From Candidatus Zixiibacteriota bacterium (lineage in GTDB: Bacteria; Zixibacteria; MSB-5A5; GN15; PGXB01), in assembly GCA_900498245.1 (NCBI GenBank), contig LS998015.1, forward strand, positions 3,185,850 through 3,234,098: a stretch of 48,249 bases of DNA. The letters run 5' to 3'. Made by a program: the position numbers and the translations under genes. This document shows positions 1-9,492 of the stretch, piece by piece (within the stretch, counting starts at the first letter, position 1; each line of letters opens with the position of its first letter). The notes beneath the pieces are model-generated. The model was given only the letters and a program-made list of their open reading frames with translations, ran no database searches and was not told the origin of the DNA.

Positions 1-2189
1 TGTCCGCCGAGAATGTCGGTATTGTATTCTATATAGAACAGGTGCTTCTTGCCGCGGTTGGGAAAGGAGTAGCGGTCGAATGTCTCCACGAGCGAGCGGA
101 GTCCCAGGGTGCGGAGACGATTCTTCTCTTTAAGTCCGCCCGGAGCATATTTATTGTTTATTTCCTCCCACCTGATTTCGCCGGTCACCGTTCCCAGCCG
201 GGCGATCTGCTGGCCCAGAACCAAGCCGATCCCCTGTCTTCGTTCCCGGCGCGAGGCAATAGCCTCTCCCCGCGGATCATACAACTGCCGCTCCAAAATA
301 TTGTAATAAGCGCTGGCCCGGTAGGTCAGGTACGTCGAAAAAAAGCGATCGGCCTTGAGAGAAACCTCGTACTTCTGCCGCCATCGTCCGTACTGCCCAT
401 GAATCATAAATTCCTGTCCGGCGCCGAAAAGATTGTCGTCGAGAATTTCGGCGAATTCCTCGCTCCGGTATTCATCCTGCCAGTGCCAGCCGAAGCGCAT
501 CTGGGTATATTTTTCCTCTTCGACATTTATCCGCACGATGGCACCGCTTTTTCCCGGAAGAATATTCATGGCGACCCGATCGAAGAGACCGGTGTTGTAA
601 ATATTTCTGATCCCCTGGGTGGCTTCTTTCGTGCCGAGCGGTTCCCCTTCCTGAAAAGGCAAATTGGAGCGGATCAGCCAATTCTTGGTGCGGCGGTTGC
701 CGGAAATTTCTATTCGTTCCACCGCGGCCTCATCGATATCAATGTCGAGCGTCCGGTCGGATGGAGAGTAACTCAGGCGACGCACGTAGGCGAGATCGAA
801 TCCCCTATCTCGATACAGTTGGCGCAATTTCCGGGAGAAGATGTTTATATTTTCGGAAGACAACCGTACAGCGCCGTCTTCCAGGAGGGTCGTGATGACG
901 GAGTCGCTAAAAATCTCATTGCCGTAAATATTGATCTTAAGACTTTTCGTTTCCGGCTGGGGAATCATACTTATTTCCAGAATCATCTTGTTTTGGCCGG
1001 GAAAATCGGAGGAATCGCCGATGAGCCGGGCCTCCAGTAATAACAAGTTTTCCTTCCGGAATATTTCGTTGAGCATTTTTTTCAAATCGGTCCGCCTGAT
1101 ATATCCCGGCGACGGCAAGCCGACCGCCGCGGTATCGAAATTCGGGGCCGTGTCGGTCAGGCGGACGGCGCCGATATAAAGCGAGTCGTGAGCGCAATTT
1201 TCGTTCAGTTTCTTCATAATCAGGGGAACTTCTTCCCAACCGGCCTCGTACCCTTTCTCGATCAAGGCCGGGGCCTGGTCGAAATCGGAATTGTAGTATC
1301 CGGTCAGATCCGGCGTAATCACGACATCGGCGGCTTTCAGGCCGGCCATTTTCTGATCCTGAGTCATGATAGTCGTCACCTGTCCGGCGATATCAATCGG
1401 ATCATTGATTTTATTTTTGGGCAGAAGGTCACTGGTGGTATTGACGGCAATGACCAGATCCAGATTATTCTCGATGCTGTGAACGACATCGATCGGGATC
1501 GGGTCCAGCATGCCGCCATCCATCAGGATTTGGCCGTCCCGGTCAACCCCGGTAAACGCCAGGGGAAAGGCCATAGTGGCGCGCATGGCATCGGCCAGAT
1601 TGCCGCTATCGAGCACCACCTCTTTTCCGCTGACAATGTCGGTGGTGACGGTTCGGAAGGGAATTTCCATTCGGGAAAATGATCCGCCGGAAATATAATT
1701 GGCCTTGAGCGTAAGAGAGGTTATCAAATCGGTCAGTCTCTGCCCGGCGGTCAGACCCTGGGGGATATAGGGCCGGAGGCCGTTGAATCGCACCGATAGC
1801 AGGTACCGCTCTTTTTCGGTCCGTTGCGTCAAGTATAAGGCGGTCCGCGACGGCCGATCCGAAAAGAGCGATGAGAAATTGATAGCGCGGATAATTTTTT
1901 CAAGGCTGTCGGCATCGTAACCGCAGGCGTAGAGGCCGCCGACAATCCCCCCGATCGAGGTTCCGGCGATAGCGTTGATATGAAGACCGGCCTCTTCGAG
2001 GGCCTTGATAACGCCGACATGCGCCAGGCCGCGGGCCCCGCCGCCGGAGAGGGCCAGACCCAGTTTGTAGCCCGATTCCGGAGGATTATAATGAGTCCCA
2101 TCCCAGCCGATAACGATCCGGGTAGTATCGGCCCCGTAAAGCAGGGCACTCAAATTTAAAATGAGTACAAGTCTACAGAGAGTTTTCAC
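1..2189 (-). CDS. Patatin-like phospholipase with BamA-type C-terminal barrel (partial, 3' end beyond window)
   Basis: Read from the reverse strand as one open frame of about 729 codons that runs off the window edge. A GTG start at 2187-2189 precedes a signal peptide (MKTLCRLVLI and onward, ending near YGA). The patatin domain follows: oxyanion motif GGGARG near residue 52, nucleophile elbow GTSIGG near residue 79, and the Asp of the dyad in DGG near residue 226. After about residue 290 come POTRA-like segments, and from about residue 490 repeated amphipathic strands typical of a BamA/TamA barrel. Known family: outer-membrane patatin-barrel fusions (PlpD/FplA-like), in which the lipase is exported to or through the outer membrane. 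It is divergent from the trmH operon, 67 bp away. The lipase fold is secure; substrate and surface exposure are inferred. Confidence 0.88.
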   Translation of the reverse strand, partial: MKTLCRLVLILNLSALLYGADTTRIVIGWDGTHYNPPESGYKLGLALSGGGARGLAHVGVIKALEEAGLHINAIAGTSIGGIVGGLYACGYDADSLEKIIRAINFSSLFSDRPSRTALYLTQRTEKERYLLSVRFNGLRPYIPQGLTAGQRLTDLITSLTLKANYISGGSFSRMEIPFRTVTTDIVSGKEVVLDSGNLADAMRATMAFPLAFTGVDRDGQILMDGGMLDPIPIDVVHSIENNLDLVIAVNTTSDLLPKNKINDPIDIAGQVTTIMTQDQKMAGLKAADVVITPDLTGYYNSDFDQAPALIEKGYEAGWEEVPLIMKKLNENCAHDSLYIGAVRLTDTAPNFDTAAVGLPSPGYIRRTDLKKMLNEIFRKENLLLLEARLIGDSSDFPGQNKMILEISMIPQPETKSLKINIYGNEIFSDSVITTLLEDGAVRLSSENINIFSRKLRQLYRDRGFDLAYVRRLSYSPSDRTLDIDIDEAAVERIEISGNRRTKNWLIRSNLPFQEGEPLGTKEATQGIRNIYNTGLFDRVAMNILPGKSGAIVRINVEEEKYTQMRFGWHWQDEYRSEEFAEILDDNLFGAGQEFMIHGQYGRWRQKYEVSLKADRFFSTYLTYRASAYYNILERQLYDPRGEAIASRRERRQGIGLVLGQQIARLGTVTGEIRWEEINNKYAPGGLKEKNRLRTLGLRSLVETFDRYSFPNRGKKHLFYIEYNTDILGG

Positions 2190-2256
2190 TTGCCATATGC
2201 ATTACAAGTTTCTTTAATACATTATTAAAAATTGTATTTGGGAAAAGCAAGGAATA

Positions 2257-3060
2257 TTGTCGCCGCTGAATCCGGAGGAACGAAAAAGACTGCAGTCCCT
2301 GCTCACCAAGAAGGGACGGCGCCGCGAAAAGCTCTTTATGGCCGAAGGAATCCGCCTTCTGGAGGAATCGGCCCGATACAAAAGACTGCCCCAGGCAATC
2401 TATTTTACCCCCTCGGGTCTGACCGAACGCGCCGAACTTCTCCTTGGGAAAATGCGGAAATGGCGCGTGCCGCTCCTTTCGGTATCGGCGAAAGATTTAA
2501 ACCGCCTGTCCGATACGGAAACCAGCCAGGGCCTTATCGGAATATTCAAAATCCCCGATAGTGCGCCGGAGAAAACAGTCCGCCCCGGCCCGGGGCGAAT
2601 TCTCCTCATGGATAATATTTCCGATCCCGGCAACGCCGGCACCCTGATTCGCTCCGCGCTGGCTTTCGGGTTCAATCCGGTCCTGGTAACTTCCAATACG
2701 GTCGAGCCGTATAACCCCAAGGTGGTCCGATCGTCGTCAGGAGCCATTTTCGGAGTCGCCATGGCCGAAACGGAACCGGCCGATTTGACACGGTTGAAAC
2801 GGGAAAGCGGGTATGAATTATGGGTCGCGGATATTTCCGGAGAGAGTCTGACCGGGGCCATCATTAAAATGCCCGGGAAAGAGAAAATTATACTGGCGGT
2901 CGGTTCCGAAGCGACCGGCCCGACCCCGCCGATAATGAAACTGGCCGATCGCAAGATAAGGATTGGTCACACCTCGCTCGTGGAATCGCTGAATGCGGCG
3001 GTCGCCGGTTCGATAATTATGCAGAAAATTTATGAAATAAATATAGAGTCAGAAAAATGA
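2257..3060 (+). CDS. TrmH/SpoU family RNA 2'-O-methyltransferase
   Basis: A 267-residue SpoU-class methyltransferase that would transfer methyl from S-adenosylmethionine to a ribose 2'-OH of rRNA or tRNA. Residues 1-100 form the SpoU_sub_bind-type N-terminal domain (L30e-like). The knotted catalytic domain carries motif 1 (DNISDPGNAGTL, 119-130), motif 2 (VGSEATG, 215-221) and motif 3 (ESLNAAVAG, 243-251). The start is TTG at 2257, preceded by AAGGA with good spacing; no ATG gives the full N-terminal domain. The stop overlaps the next start (ATGA). It is closest in layout to RlmB/TsnR-like rRNA methyltransferases, but the exact target nucleotide cannot be told from sequence. Confidence 0.9.
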   Translation: MSPLNPEERKRLQSLLTKKGRRREKLFMAEGIRLLEESARYKRLPQAIYFTPSGLTERAELLLGKMRKWRVPLLSVSAKDLNRLSDTETSQGLIGIFKIPDSAPEKTVRPGPGRILLMDNISDPGNAGTLIRSALAFGFNPVLVTSNTVEPYNPKVVRSSSGAIFGVAMAETEPADLTRLKRESGYELWVADISGESLTGAIIKMPGKEKIILAVGSEATGPTPPIMKLADRKIRIGHTSLVESLNAAVAGSIIMQKIYEINIESEK

Positions 3061-4118
3061 AAAAAGGAATCGTCATTTTTTATTTTCTGGGTTTGTTTCT
3101 AAACGTCATCGCGCCGGCGGAGGCGGAAGAGGTCATTCAGACCGATGATCGCTTCATGACCAGAAAAACGGAATTAACATTGCCGGTCAGCCCCAGAGCG
3201 AGAATCGCGATAAGTTCGGCCCGGCACTTAATCGGAAAAATAAATGTTATCGCCGACAATCCCGATCAGGTATTATTTCAATACAAAAAAGTCCTGAAGG
3301 TGCCGCGGCAATCGCTGGCGATCGATTACGCCGAATTGATCGATGTTTCTATCGAAAAGACCCCGACGGGGGCAAAACTGATTTTTAAGGCCCCCAATCC
3401 CGCACCCTGGTCGGGGACCGACAACTCCGCCTCGATCGAGGGCGAATTGCACCTTCCGGACAATATCACGCTCGAGGTCAGCGCCGAGTATTTCGATCTT
3501 AATATAGTCGGACCATTACGGGCCGTGGAAAATCTCTCCTCTTTCGGCCGAATGGAAGTGGAGAAAATAACGGAGCGGCTCAATCTTTCGACGAGTAATC
3601 AGGATATAATCGCCACCGGCGTTTCGGGGGACATTTTTCTGGCCACCACCAACGCCGATATTCGGGTGGAGAACATGAAATCGGGAGCCACGCCGGCGCA
3701 GTTGCGCAATCAAAGCGGGAATGTTGTGGTTGCGACCGCTTCGGGGGCCCTCGATATCAAGAACAGTTACGGCAAAATAAGACTTGAAGATATTCATTTG
3801 ACCCTGCCGGGAAGCCGCGTGATCGACAGTTACGGGCCAATCCGGATGATGCTGGCGGAAGCGAAACAGGCCACGCTGGAAGTGTCCAATACCAATGACG
3901 ATGTCGAACTGGAAGTCTCGCCGGATATAAATGCCTCATTTTTATTATCAGTCGATTCCGACGGGGAAATATCGGCGGAAGGCCTGATGATGGAGCCGAC
4001 CGAAGTCATGAAAAATCGACTTCGCTTTACCAGCGGTTCGGGGGGGGCGGATATAAGCGTCAAGATTAGCGGCGACGGGAATATTTCTCTCAAAGGCACC
4101 GCCGCAGGGGGCAAATGA
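3057..4118 (+). CDS. Exported DUF4097-type beta-helix protein
   Basis: A 353-residue protein with a clear Sec signal peptide (MKKGIVIFYFLGLFLNVIAP, cleavage near AEA). The mature part is made of short beta repeats (for example ASGALDIKNSYGKIRLEDI) alternating with Asp/Asn turns, as in DUF4097/DUF4098 proteins that fold as right-handed beta-helices. Function is not known for the family; it is often found near sigma or anti-sigma and envelope-stress genes. It overlaps the methyltransferase stop by 4 nt and overlaps the following outer-membrane gene (ATGA), so all three are translated from one transcript. Probably periplasmic or surface-attached; no lipobox seen. Confidence 0.7.
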   Translation: MKKGIVIFYFLGLFLNVIAPAEAEEVIQTDDRFMTRKTELTLPVSPRARIAISSARHLIGKINVIADNPDQVLFQYKKVLKVPRQSLAIDYAELIDVSIEKTPTGAKLIFKAPNPAPWSGTDNSASIEGELHLPDNITLEVSAEYFDLNIVGPLRAVENLSSFGRMEVEKITERLNLSTSNQDIIATGVSGDIFLATTNADIRVENMKSGATPAQLRNQSGNVVVATASGALDIKNSYGKIRLEDIHLTLPGSRVIDSYGPIRMMLAEAKQATLEVSNTNDDVELEVSPDINASFLLSVDSDGEISAEGLMMEPTEVMKNRLRFTSGSGGADISVKISGDGNISLKGTAAGGK

Positions 4119-4939
4119 ATCTCGCCAGGACGATAATATTTTTGACCCTGTCCACATTTTTGATTGGCCGAAATCCGGCCATGGGTACCGTGGAACTTCG
4201 CCTTCCTCAAGATGTCTTTTATGACCGTCCCGCCTCGGCGGTCATGTCGCCCGAAGCGATCTGGGTCAACCCGGCTTCCATAACGCATGATTCCACGGCC
4301 GGATTTCAATATATGGGAGAAGTAAAAAAATCAAGTTGGTTTAAAAATTGGGGAATCGCGTCCACCGGGAACGGCCTGGGAATCGCCTATCGTCATCTGA
4401 AGAATTTTGAAGCGAGCGCTTTCGAGGAATATATTTTCGCGGCCGGCGCCGAAATCGTCCGGGGTTTGAATTGGGGCGGCTCGTATCGTTATATTCGAAA
4501 GGGACCGGCCTCCTATAACAGAAGGCACTTATGGAACCTGGCCCTGTACATGAGGAGAAGCCGGGATATCGCGCTGGCGGCCGTGTTCGAAAACCTGAAT
4601 CGAGGCGAAATAGAGGGGCAGAAAAGCGCGGTTGTACAGCGCTACGCTTTCTCTTACTACCTGCTCCAGAGTCGGGTAATACTCTCCATCGAAGCCAGAA
4701 CGGCCACCGGCCGCGGCTTCTCCGATGCCGACTATTTATATACGGCGGAATATTTCTCAACGAAGAACTGGGATTTTTTCGCCGCCGCCGACAATGCGAA
4801 AAGTTACCAGTTCGGTGTCCGCTATACCCACGGTTATTATACCTACGGGGTTCAGAGCCGCATCGCGCACAATGACGGCCCGATGACAAATATATTTTTC
4901 ATAGAATACCGCCCCGCATGGGGGAGGGGCCGAAGATAG
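4115..4939 (+). CDS. PorV/PorQ-like outer-membrane beta-barrel protein
   Basis: A 274-residue protein with a signal peptide (first ~24 residues, ending PAMG). The early motif WVNPASIT recalls the NPA(S/G) element of PorV/PorQ and FadL-related barrels. The remainder alternates polar and aromatic residues (YIFAAGAEI, LNWGGSYRYI, YQFGVRYTHGYYTYGVQSR) and ends in a strand rich in aromatics followed by an Arg-rich tail, rather than the usual terminal Phe. It starts inside the stop of the DUF4097 gene. It is likely an outer-membrane barrel or surface-assembly factor; no specific substrate can be inferred. Confidence 0.6.
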   Translation: MNLARTIIFLTLSTFLIGRNPAMGTVELRLPQDVFYDRPASAVMSPEAIWVNPASITHDSTAGFQYMGEVKKSSWFKNWGIASTGNGLGIAYRHLKNFEASAFEEYIFAAGAEIVRGLNWGGSYRYIRKGPASYNRRHLWNLALYMRRSRDIALAAVFENLNRGEIEGQKSAVVQRYAFSYYLLQSRVILSIEARTATGRGFSDADYLYTAEYFSTKNWDFFAAADNAKSYQFGVRYTHGYYTYGVQSRIAHNDGPMTNIFFIEYRPAWGRGRR

Positions 4940-4983
4940 GATTTGCTCTCTCATAGGGGTTGCCAATAGGGTATTATTTTATT

Positions 4984-6378
4984 ATGTTGGACTTAATGCA
5001 GGATTGGCGCAAATTCGGTCGCGGCTTTGGGCCGCTGTTTGTTTCCGCAATCATAATCGGTTTGTTCTCCCCGGTTCTCCGGGGGGACGATATTCCGGTT
5101 CAACCGGTTATGATGAAAACGCTTTCCAACGGACTGACCGTTCTCATTCAAGAGGATCACTCCGCTCCCCTGGTCGCCGTGAACGTCATGTACCACGTGG
5201 GCATCAAGGACGAACCGCCGGGCCTGACGGGCATGTCCCAACTTTGCGAAAAATTGATGTATGAAGGAACCCCGCACTATCCCAAGGGGGAATTCAGCCG
5301 GATAATACAATCGGGCGGCGGCAGTATCAGTTCCATGACCGATTATGATGTCATCAATTTTTCATCGAAAGGGGCGATATCGCTTTTGGATTCCATCCTT
5401 CTATTGGAAGCGGATCGGATGCAGAATATCGACATAACCTACGAAAAACTCTTTGCCGCCCGCGAGGCGGCCAAAAAGGATCGTCTTTCGCTGGTGGAAG
5501 GCTCCCTCTACGGGCCGATTAATGAAGAGGCCTTCAATTTATCTTTCCGCGCCCATCCGTATCAGCATCCCTATTACGGGTGGCCGAGCGATTTGGAAAG
5601 TCTGACCCTGGATGATATCAGAGAATATTTTCGCAAATATATTCAGCCCGCCAATGCGATCATCGTGATTGTGGGCGATGTGGCCGCCGTAAAAACCGTT
5701 GAAGAGGTACAAAAATATTTCGGCAATATCCCCGCCCTGCCGCTGCCGGCGCGGCGGCCTGTTGCGGAACCGGAGCAGAGAGGAGAACGGACCGAAATCC
5801 TGGAGAATCCCTCGCAGATCCCGGTGGTGTTAATCGCCTACCATATCGGAAAAATCGGTTCCCCTGATAATACGGCTCTGAATTTAATCCGCCGCGTTCT
5901 CGTGGGCGGGGGATCGGCTCGTCTCTATCAAACGATGGTCCTCGACAAAAAATCGGCGGTTTCGCTGGGCGGAAATCTGATTGAGTTGGAAGACGCCGGA
6001 TTGATTTTTTTCTATGCCCTTCTCAATTATGACGCCTCCGTGGATACGGCCCGAAAGGTCATGATCGACGAGATAGAACGCCTGGGAAAGGAAATGGTCC
6101 CCCCGGGAGAACTGGAAAAGGTCAAAAATCAGCGGGAAAGCGAATATTACCGTTACAATAGCACCCTGGATCAAAAGGCCGCGTGGCTGGGATATTATTA
6201 TCTCTTGACCGGCGATTGGTCCACGCAGAATAAAGAACTGGCCGCCTCCCGCGGAGTGACGGCCGCGGACATAAAAACTATTGCGGCCAGGTATCTTCGC
6301 TCCAGCAATCGCAACGTCATTCTCCAGAAACCGCTCCAACCGTACACCGGTGATTCCACCGTCGGAGACTCCCGATGA
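4984..6378 (+). CDS. M16-fold (insulinase-like) protein A, zinc motif lost
   Basis: M16 peptidase fold with two homologous halves. The start is ambiguous: ATG 4984 gives an N-terminus with a plausible signal/anchor (FVSAIIIGLFSPVLRG); an upstream TTG at 4960 is possible but its purine tract is too close. In active M16B peptidases the sequence G-x-x-H-x-x-E-H-M-x-F-x-G-T binds zinc. Here the aligned stretch is GMSQLCEKLMYEGT, so both His are replaced (Q and K). The distal acidic helix reads AREAAKKDRLS, without the usual ExxxxxxE. The C-terminal half keeps SARLYQ but has Ser where the usual Tyr follows. It is therefore probably a non-catalytic subunit, translated with the next gene (ATGA overlap). 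Confidence 0.85.
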   Translation: MLDLMQDWRKFGRGFGPLFVSAIIIGLFSPVLRGDDIPVQPVMMKTLSNGLTVLIQEDHSAPLVAVNVMYHVGIKDEPPGLTGMSQLCEKLMYEGTPHYPKGEFSRIIQSGGGSISSMTDYDVINFSSKGAISLLDSILLLEADRMQNIDITYEKLFAAREAAKKDRLSLVEGSLYGPINEEAFNLSFRAHPYQHPYYGWPSDLESLTLDDIREYFRKYIQPANAIIVIVGDVAAVKTVEEVQKYFGNIPALPLPARRPVAEPEQRGERTEILENPSQIPVVLIAYHIGKIGSPDNTALNLIRRVLVGGGSARLYQTMVLDKKSAVSLGGNLIELEDAGLIFFYALLNYDASVDTARKVMIDEIERLGKEMVPPGELEKVKNQRESEYYRYNSTLDQKAAWLGYYYLLTGDWSTQNKELAASRGVTAADIKTIAARYLRSSNRNVILQKPLQPYTGDSTVGDSR

Positions 6379-7760
6379 AAAAATTCCCTATAATCGTTCT
6401 GCTCCCGGTGGTGTTTTTTATTTTTGTCTCCGTGTCAATCGGAGGCGGCATTACTCCGGCGTCCGAGCAATTTTCCCTCGGCAACGGCCTGAAAGTCGTG
6501 GCCTGGGAGGATCATGAGCAGCCGATGGTCCATTTTTCATTACTGGTCAAATGCGGCCCGGCCACGGATTCGGCCCGGTTGTCCGGGCTGGCGGCCCTGA
6601 CCTCTCTGATGCTGAGAGAAGGGACCGCAAAATTTCCGGGAACACGGCTGGTGGAGGTTATCGACTCGGTGGGAGGAGTTCTCACTCCCCTGCAGGATGA
6701 AAAGGACGCCCTCTTATTCGAGGGGAATTTCATGTCCCGCGATTTGGCCCTGGGGATGAAAATTCTGGGGGAGATGATGGCTCACCCCTTACTTCCGGAG
6801 GAATCGCTCGAGCGCCTGAAAAAGCGCCTCGTCTCGGTCAACCTTCAACATCGCTCTCTGCCGCAGATATTGATGAAGGATGAAGTTTACCGGGCCTTCT
6901 ACGACAATCGGGGCTACGGCCTTTCCAACTGGGGCAGAGTTTCCACCATAAACCGCATTACAATCGACGATGTGCGGAAATTCTATCGCGACAATTTTGC
7001 CCCGGGAAATTGTGTCCTTCTGATAGCCGGGGATTTTGCGATTAAAGATCTCAAAAAAATAATCGGCGCATCCTTTGCGGTTTGGTCATCGAACGGCAAA
7101 TGCTGGGGCACGCGCGGTTCCGCCTCCATACCGGACACATCAAAGATTATTTTGATCGACAATCCGGCCTCTCCGGGTGTGGATTTCGCCCTGGGACGAA
7201 CCATCGTTCCCGCGTCGTCACCCGATTTCCCATCTCTGGCCCTGCTCAATTATATACTGGGGGGCGGAGGACGGGTTTCCCGGCTGTTTCAAAATTTGAT
7301 CGTCAATAAATCTTCGGCGACATATATCTCATCGAGCCTGGATCTCTCCCGGGGCGACGGAATGATTTTTATTTCCGGGGCCACCACCAGAAATGCCGTC
7401 ATCGACGCCATAAACGGGGCCAGAGAGACCCTTGACGAACTGCGCCGGATTAGGATTCCCGTGAAGGAACTCGACGGAGCGAAGTATTATTACCGCGGCT
7501 ATTTTGCCTCATTGTATGAGACGCCGCAAAGTTCGGTGGATGTTCATTCCCGGCTTTTGAGTCATGGGGTTTCCTTTGACTTTCATGACAAATTGCTCGC
7601 CGCTTTTAATCGGGTAGATGTCAATCGGCTCCGCGACGTGGCCGAGCATTATCTGGATTATAATAATTATATAGTAATCATATATGGCTCCGAAGCGGCG
7701 CTGAAGAATTCTTTGCAGCAACTGGGGCCGGTCGAGGTTATCAAACTCGGGCAGGAATGA
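6375..7760 (+). CDS. M16-fold protein B, non-catalytic type
   Basis: A 461-residue M16 protein with a signal peptide (MKKFPIIVLLPVVFFIFVSV). The position of the zinc motif reads GLAALTSLMLREGT, without any His or Glu ligand, as in PqqG-like partner subunits. The second half retains the R/Y pair expected of the substrate-binding partner (RVSRLFQNLIVN then SSATY). Known M16B pairs combine one zinc-bearing subunit with one such R/Y subunit; here the zinc-bearing role should fall to the preceding gene, which lacks the ligands too. Ends just before a strong bidirectional terminator. Confidence 0.85.
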   Translation: MKKFPIIVLLPVVFFIFVSVSIGGGITPASEQFSLGNGLKVVAWEDHEQPMVHFSLLVKCGPATDSARLSGLAALTSLMLREGTAKFPGTRLVEVIDSVGGVLTPLQDEKDALLFEGNFMSRDLALGMKILGEMMAHPLLPEESLERLKKRLVSVNLQHRSLPQILMKDEVYRAFYDNRGYGLSNWGRVSTINRITIDDVRKFYRDNFAPGNCVLLIAGDFAIKDLKKIIGASFAVWSSNGKCWGTRGSASIPDTSKIILIDNPASPGVDFALGRTIVPASSPDFPSLALLNYILGGGGRVSRLFQNLIVNKSSATYISSSLDLSRGDGMIFISGATTRNAVIDAINGARETLDELRRIRIPVKELDGAKYYYRGYFASLYETPQSSVDVHSRLLSHGVSFDFHDKLLAAFNRVDVNRLRDVAEHYLDYNNYIVIIYGSEAALKNSLQQLGPVEVIKLGQE

Positions 7761-7775
7761 CCATAAAGTACAAAT

Positions 7776-7811
7776 AAAAAATGCCCCGGTCGAAACGCCG
7801 GGGCATTTTTT
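7776..7811. terminator. Bidirectional rho-independent terminator
   Basis: Arms ATGCCCCGG and CCGGGGCAT around an 8-nt loop, with an A tract on the left and a T tract on the right. It sits between the convergent M16 operon (+) and the pilin operon (-) and can stop transcription from both sides. Confidence 0.93.
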
Positions 7812-7823
7812 TATGCCTTGAGA

Positions 7824-9434
7824 TTATTCTTCGTAACCGACAAATTCCTGTTTCCAGCCGGTCCGCTGGAAGACACGCGCCCGGGGCGAGCCGGGAGGTA
7901 AATTGGCGGGATCATCGAGCGACGTATCATACGCCCAGTCACGTACCGGAGGATCATAATAGGTACCGTTCCAGTTTCCCGTGGCCTGGGTCGAATTCCA
8001 CAAATTGACCATCGAACCGCGCCAGATAAATTTAGTCCCGTTCCAGGTTTCCAGGAAGCGCGGCAGATTCTCCAGCCCGCCGTTGTACTGCGTGCTCGTG
8101 GTATTGGTGTTGCCCGTCAGGAAGCAGGCGTTGACAGTGGTCTGGTTGGCCACGCGGCTGGACTTGGTCAAAGTGGAATTGGCATCGTTCCAGTTATTGG
8201 AAAGGTAGGTCACCGCGTCGCCGGCAATGAAAGCCGGAACTTTATTGGCGCTGTTGAAGTCACCTTTGATGTACAGAGGATTTTCACTTATAAATGCCAG
8301 CGGATGTCCCAGGTCAGAGCCGTTAACCAGTCGGGCCGCGTTAAAACCGCTCCGATGATCGGAAGAATAAATTACGCCGTTGGAAGGGAAATAGGTGCTG
8401 GTTTTCAATAGCGACATATCAACTTGAGTGGTATTGACATTTTGTCCTTCACGCGCATCATAAAACGTCCTGGTCGTAATGGTTCCGGCGGGCAGAAGGG
8501 CCGAAACGTTGACCCAGGTGGCCCCGACCAGGGCCTGCGCCACGCCGTCGATTATCTTGAAATTGGCCTGATTTTCGTATGAATCGGGATTGCCGGTGCC
8601 GCGCTCGATTAATTTGTGAGGATCGCCGGTATTGGTCAGGGGAAGATTCAGCGGGCCCTGTCCGAAAGCGGCGTCTTGCACGCGGCCGCCCCAGCGGGTC
8701 GAGGCCGAATCATACCAACTCGTCTGCGTGGCATCGAGCCAGGTTCCGTTTCGCAACATATTCTGGTAGTTACCGTCGGTGTCTTTGATAAAGACGTCGC
8801 CGTAGGAGGTTCCCCCGGGTCCCTTGCGGCCGTGCACAATTTGACCTGAGGCCGTTACATAGCTGTCCATATATAGGTTGCTGTTGGCCTGGAGGTACAA
8901 ATTGCCGTTGCTGTGGACGCGTCCCATCAATGTCATATCCGGTCCGGGCGCGATTTCCAGATCGTTACCGTAAAAAACGGCAAACTGAAAAAGAGGCACC
9001 AGGGCGCATTCGAAGGTCTCGGTGAGCGACACCTGACTGCCCCGGACATTGGACGAGCCGGTTGAAGTTATCGTATAGGTTTTCACCAGAGCATCCAGTC
9101 CGGCCAGCGGCCCCTGGGCCAGTTCGCGTGATACGGCCGCCCCGTTATCGACCGTATTATAGGCGGCCACGCAATTATTGATGGTCTCGCTCCCCGAAGG
9201 CATCGTGGTCGGGGGCAAACCGGTGGTTTCATACTGACTCTGTATGGCCGCGCTGGCCCGTTCCAGACCGGCCTCGGCCGCATAAAATGACGACATTTCA
9301 TTCATTTCATTACCGGCAATCGTGACCTCGTCGTTGGACAGACGAACCGCCGCGATACCGATAAGGGTCATCATCAGCATCAGCATCAAAGCGATAAAGG
9401 TCGCAACTCCGCAATTTGATTTGAGTCTATTCAT
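7824..9434 (-). CDS. PilX-type minor pilin / pilus assembly protein
   Basis: The likely start is the ATG at 9434 (MNRLKSNCGVATFIAL and onward). An upstream in-frame ATG at 9506 would overlap the preceding pilW gene and adds a basic, unconserved stretch. After a short basic N-terminus comes a hydrophobic helix rich in Met and Leu, then SNDEVTIAGNEMNEMSSFYA and AEAGLERA, the hallmark of the PilX N-terminal domain. The remaining ~450 residues contain Asn/Gly-rich beta-like sequence (GRVHSNGNLYLQANSN), as in long PilX-like proteins carrying a large pilus-tip or surface domain. Last gene of the minor pilin operon. Role inferred: priming of the type IV pilus or a pseudopilus. Confidence 0.8.
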   Translation of the reverse strand: MNRLKSNCGVATFIALMLMLMMTLIGIAAVRLSNDEVTIAGNEMNEMSSFYAAEAGLERASAAIQSQYETTGLPPTTMPSGSETINNCVAAYNTVDNGAAVSRELAQGPLAGLDALVKTYTITSTGSSNVRGSQVSLTETFECALVPLFQFAVFYGNDLEIAPGPDMTLMGRVHSNGNLYLQANSNLYMDSYVTASGQIVHGRKGPGGTSYGDVFIKDTDGNYQNMLRNGTWLDATQTSWYDSASTRWGGRVQDAAFGQGPLNLPLTNTGDPHKLIERGTGNPDSYENQANFKIIDGVAQALVGATWVNVSALLPAGTITTRTFYDAREGQNVNTTQVDMSLLKTSTYFPSNGVIYSSDHRSGFNAARLVNGSDLGHPLAFISENPLYIKGDFNSANKVPAFIAGDAVTYLSNNWNDANSTLTKSSRVANQTTVNACFLTGNTNTTSTQYNGGLENLPRFLETWNGTKFIWRGSMVNLWNSTQATGNWNGTYYDPPVRDWAYDTSLDDPANLPPGSPRARVFQRTGWKQEFVGYEE

Positions 9435-9492
9435 CTTATGATTCACCGCCTTCCTCGGTTTCTTGTTCAGTTTCTGCCGGTTCGCTCGTATA

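Noticed and set aside
42-1040. 332-codon plus-strand frame at the window start
   Set aside because: It is antisense to the patatin-BamA gene, whose minus-strand translation has clear catalytic motifs; the plus frame shows no domain.
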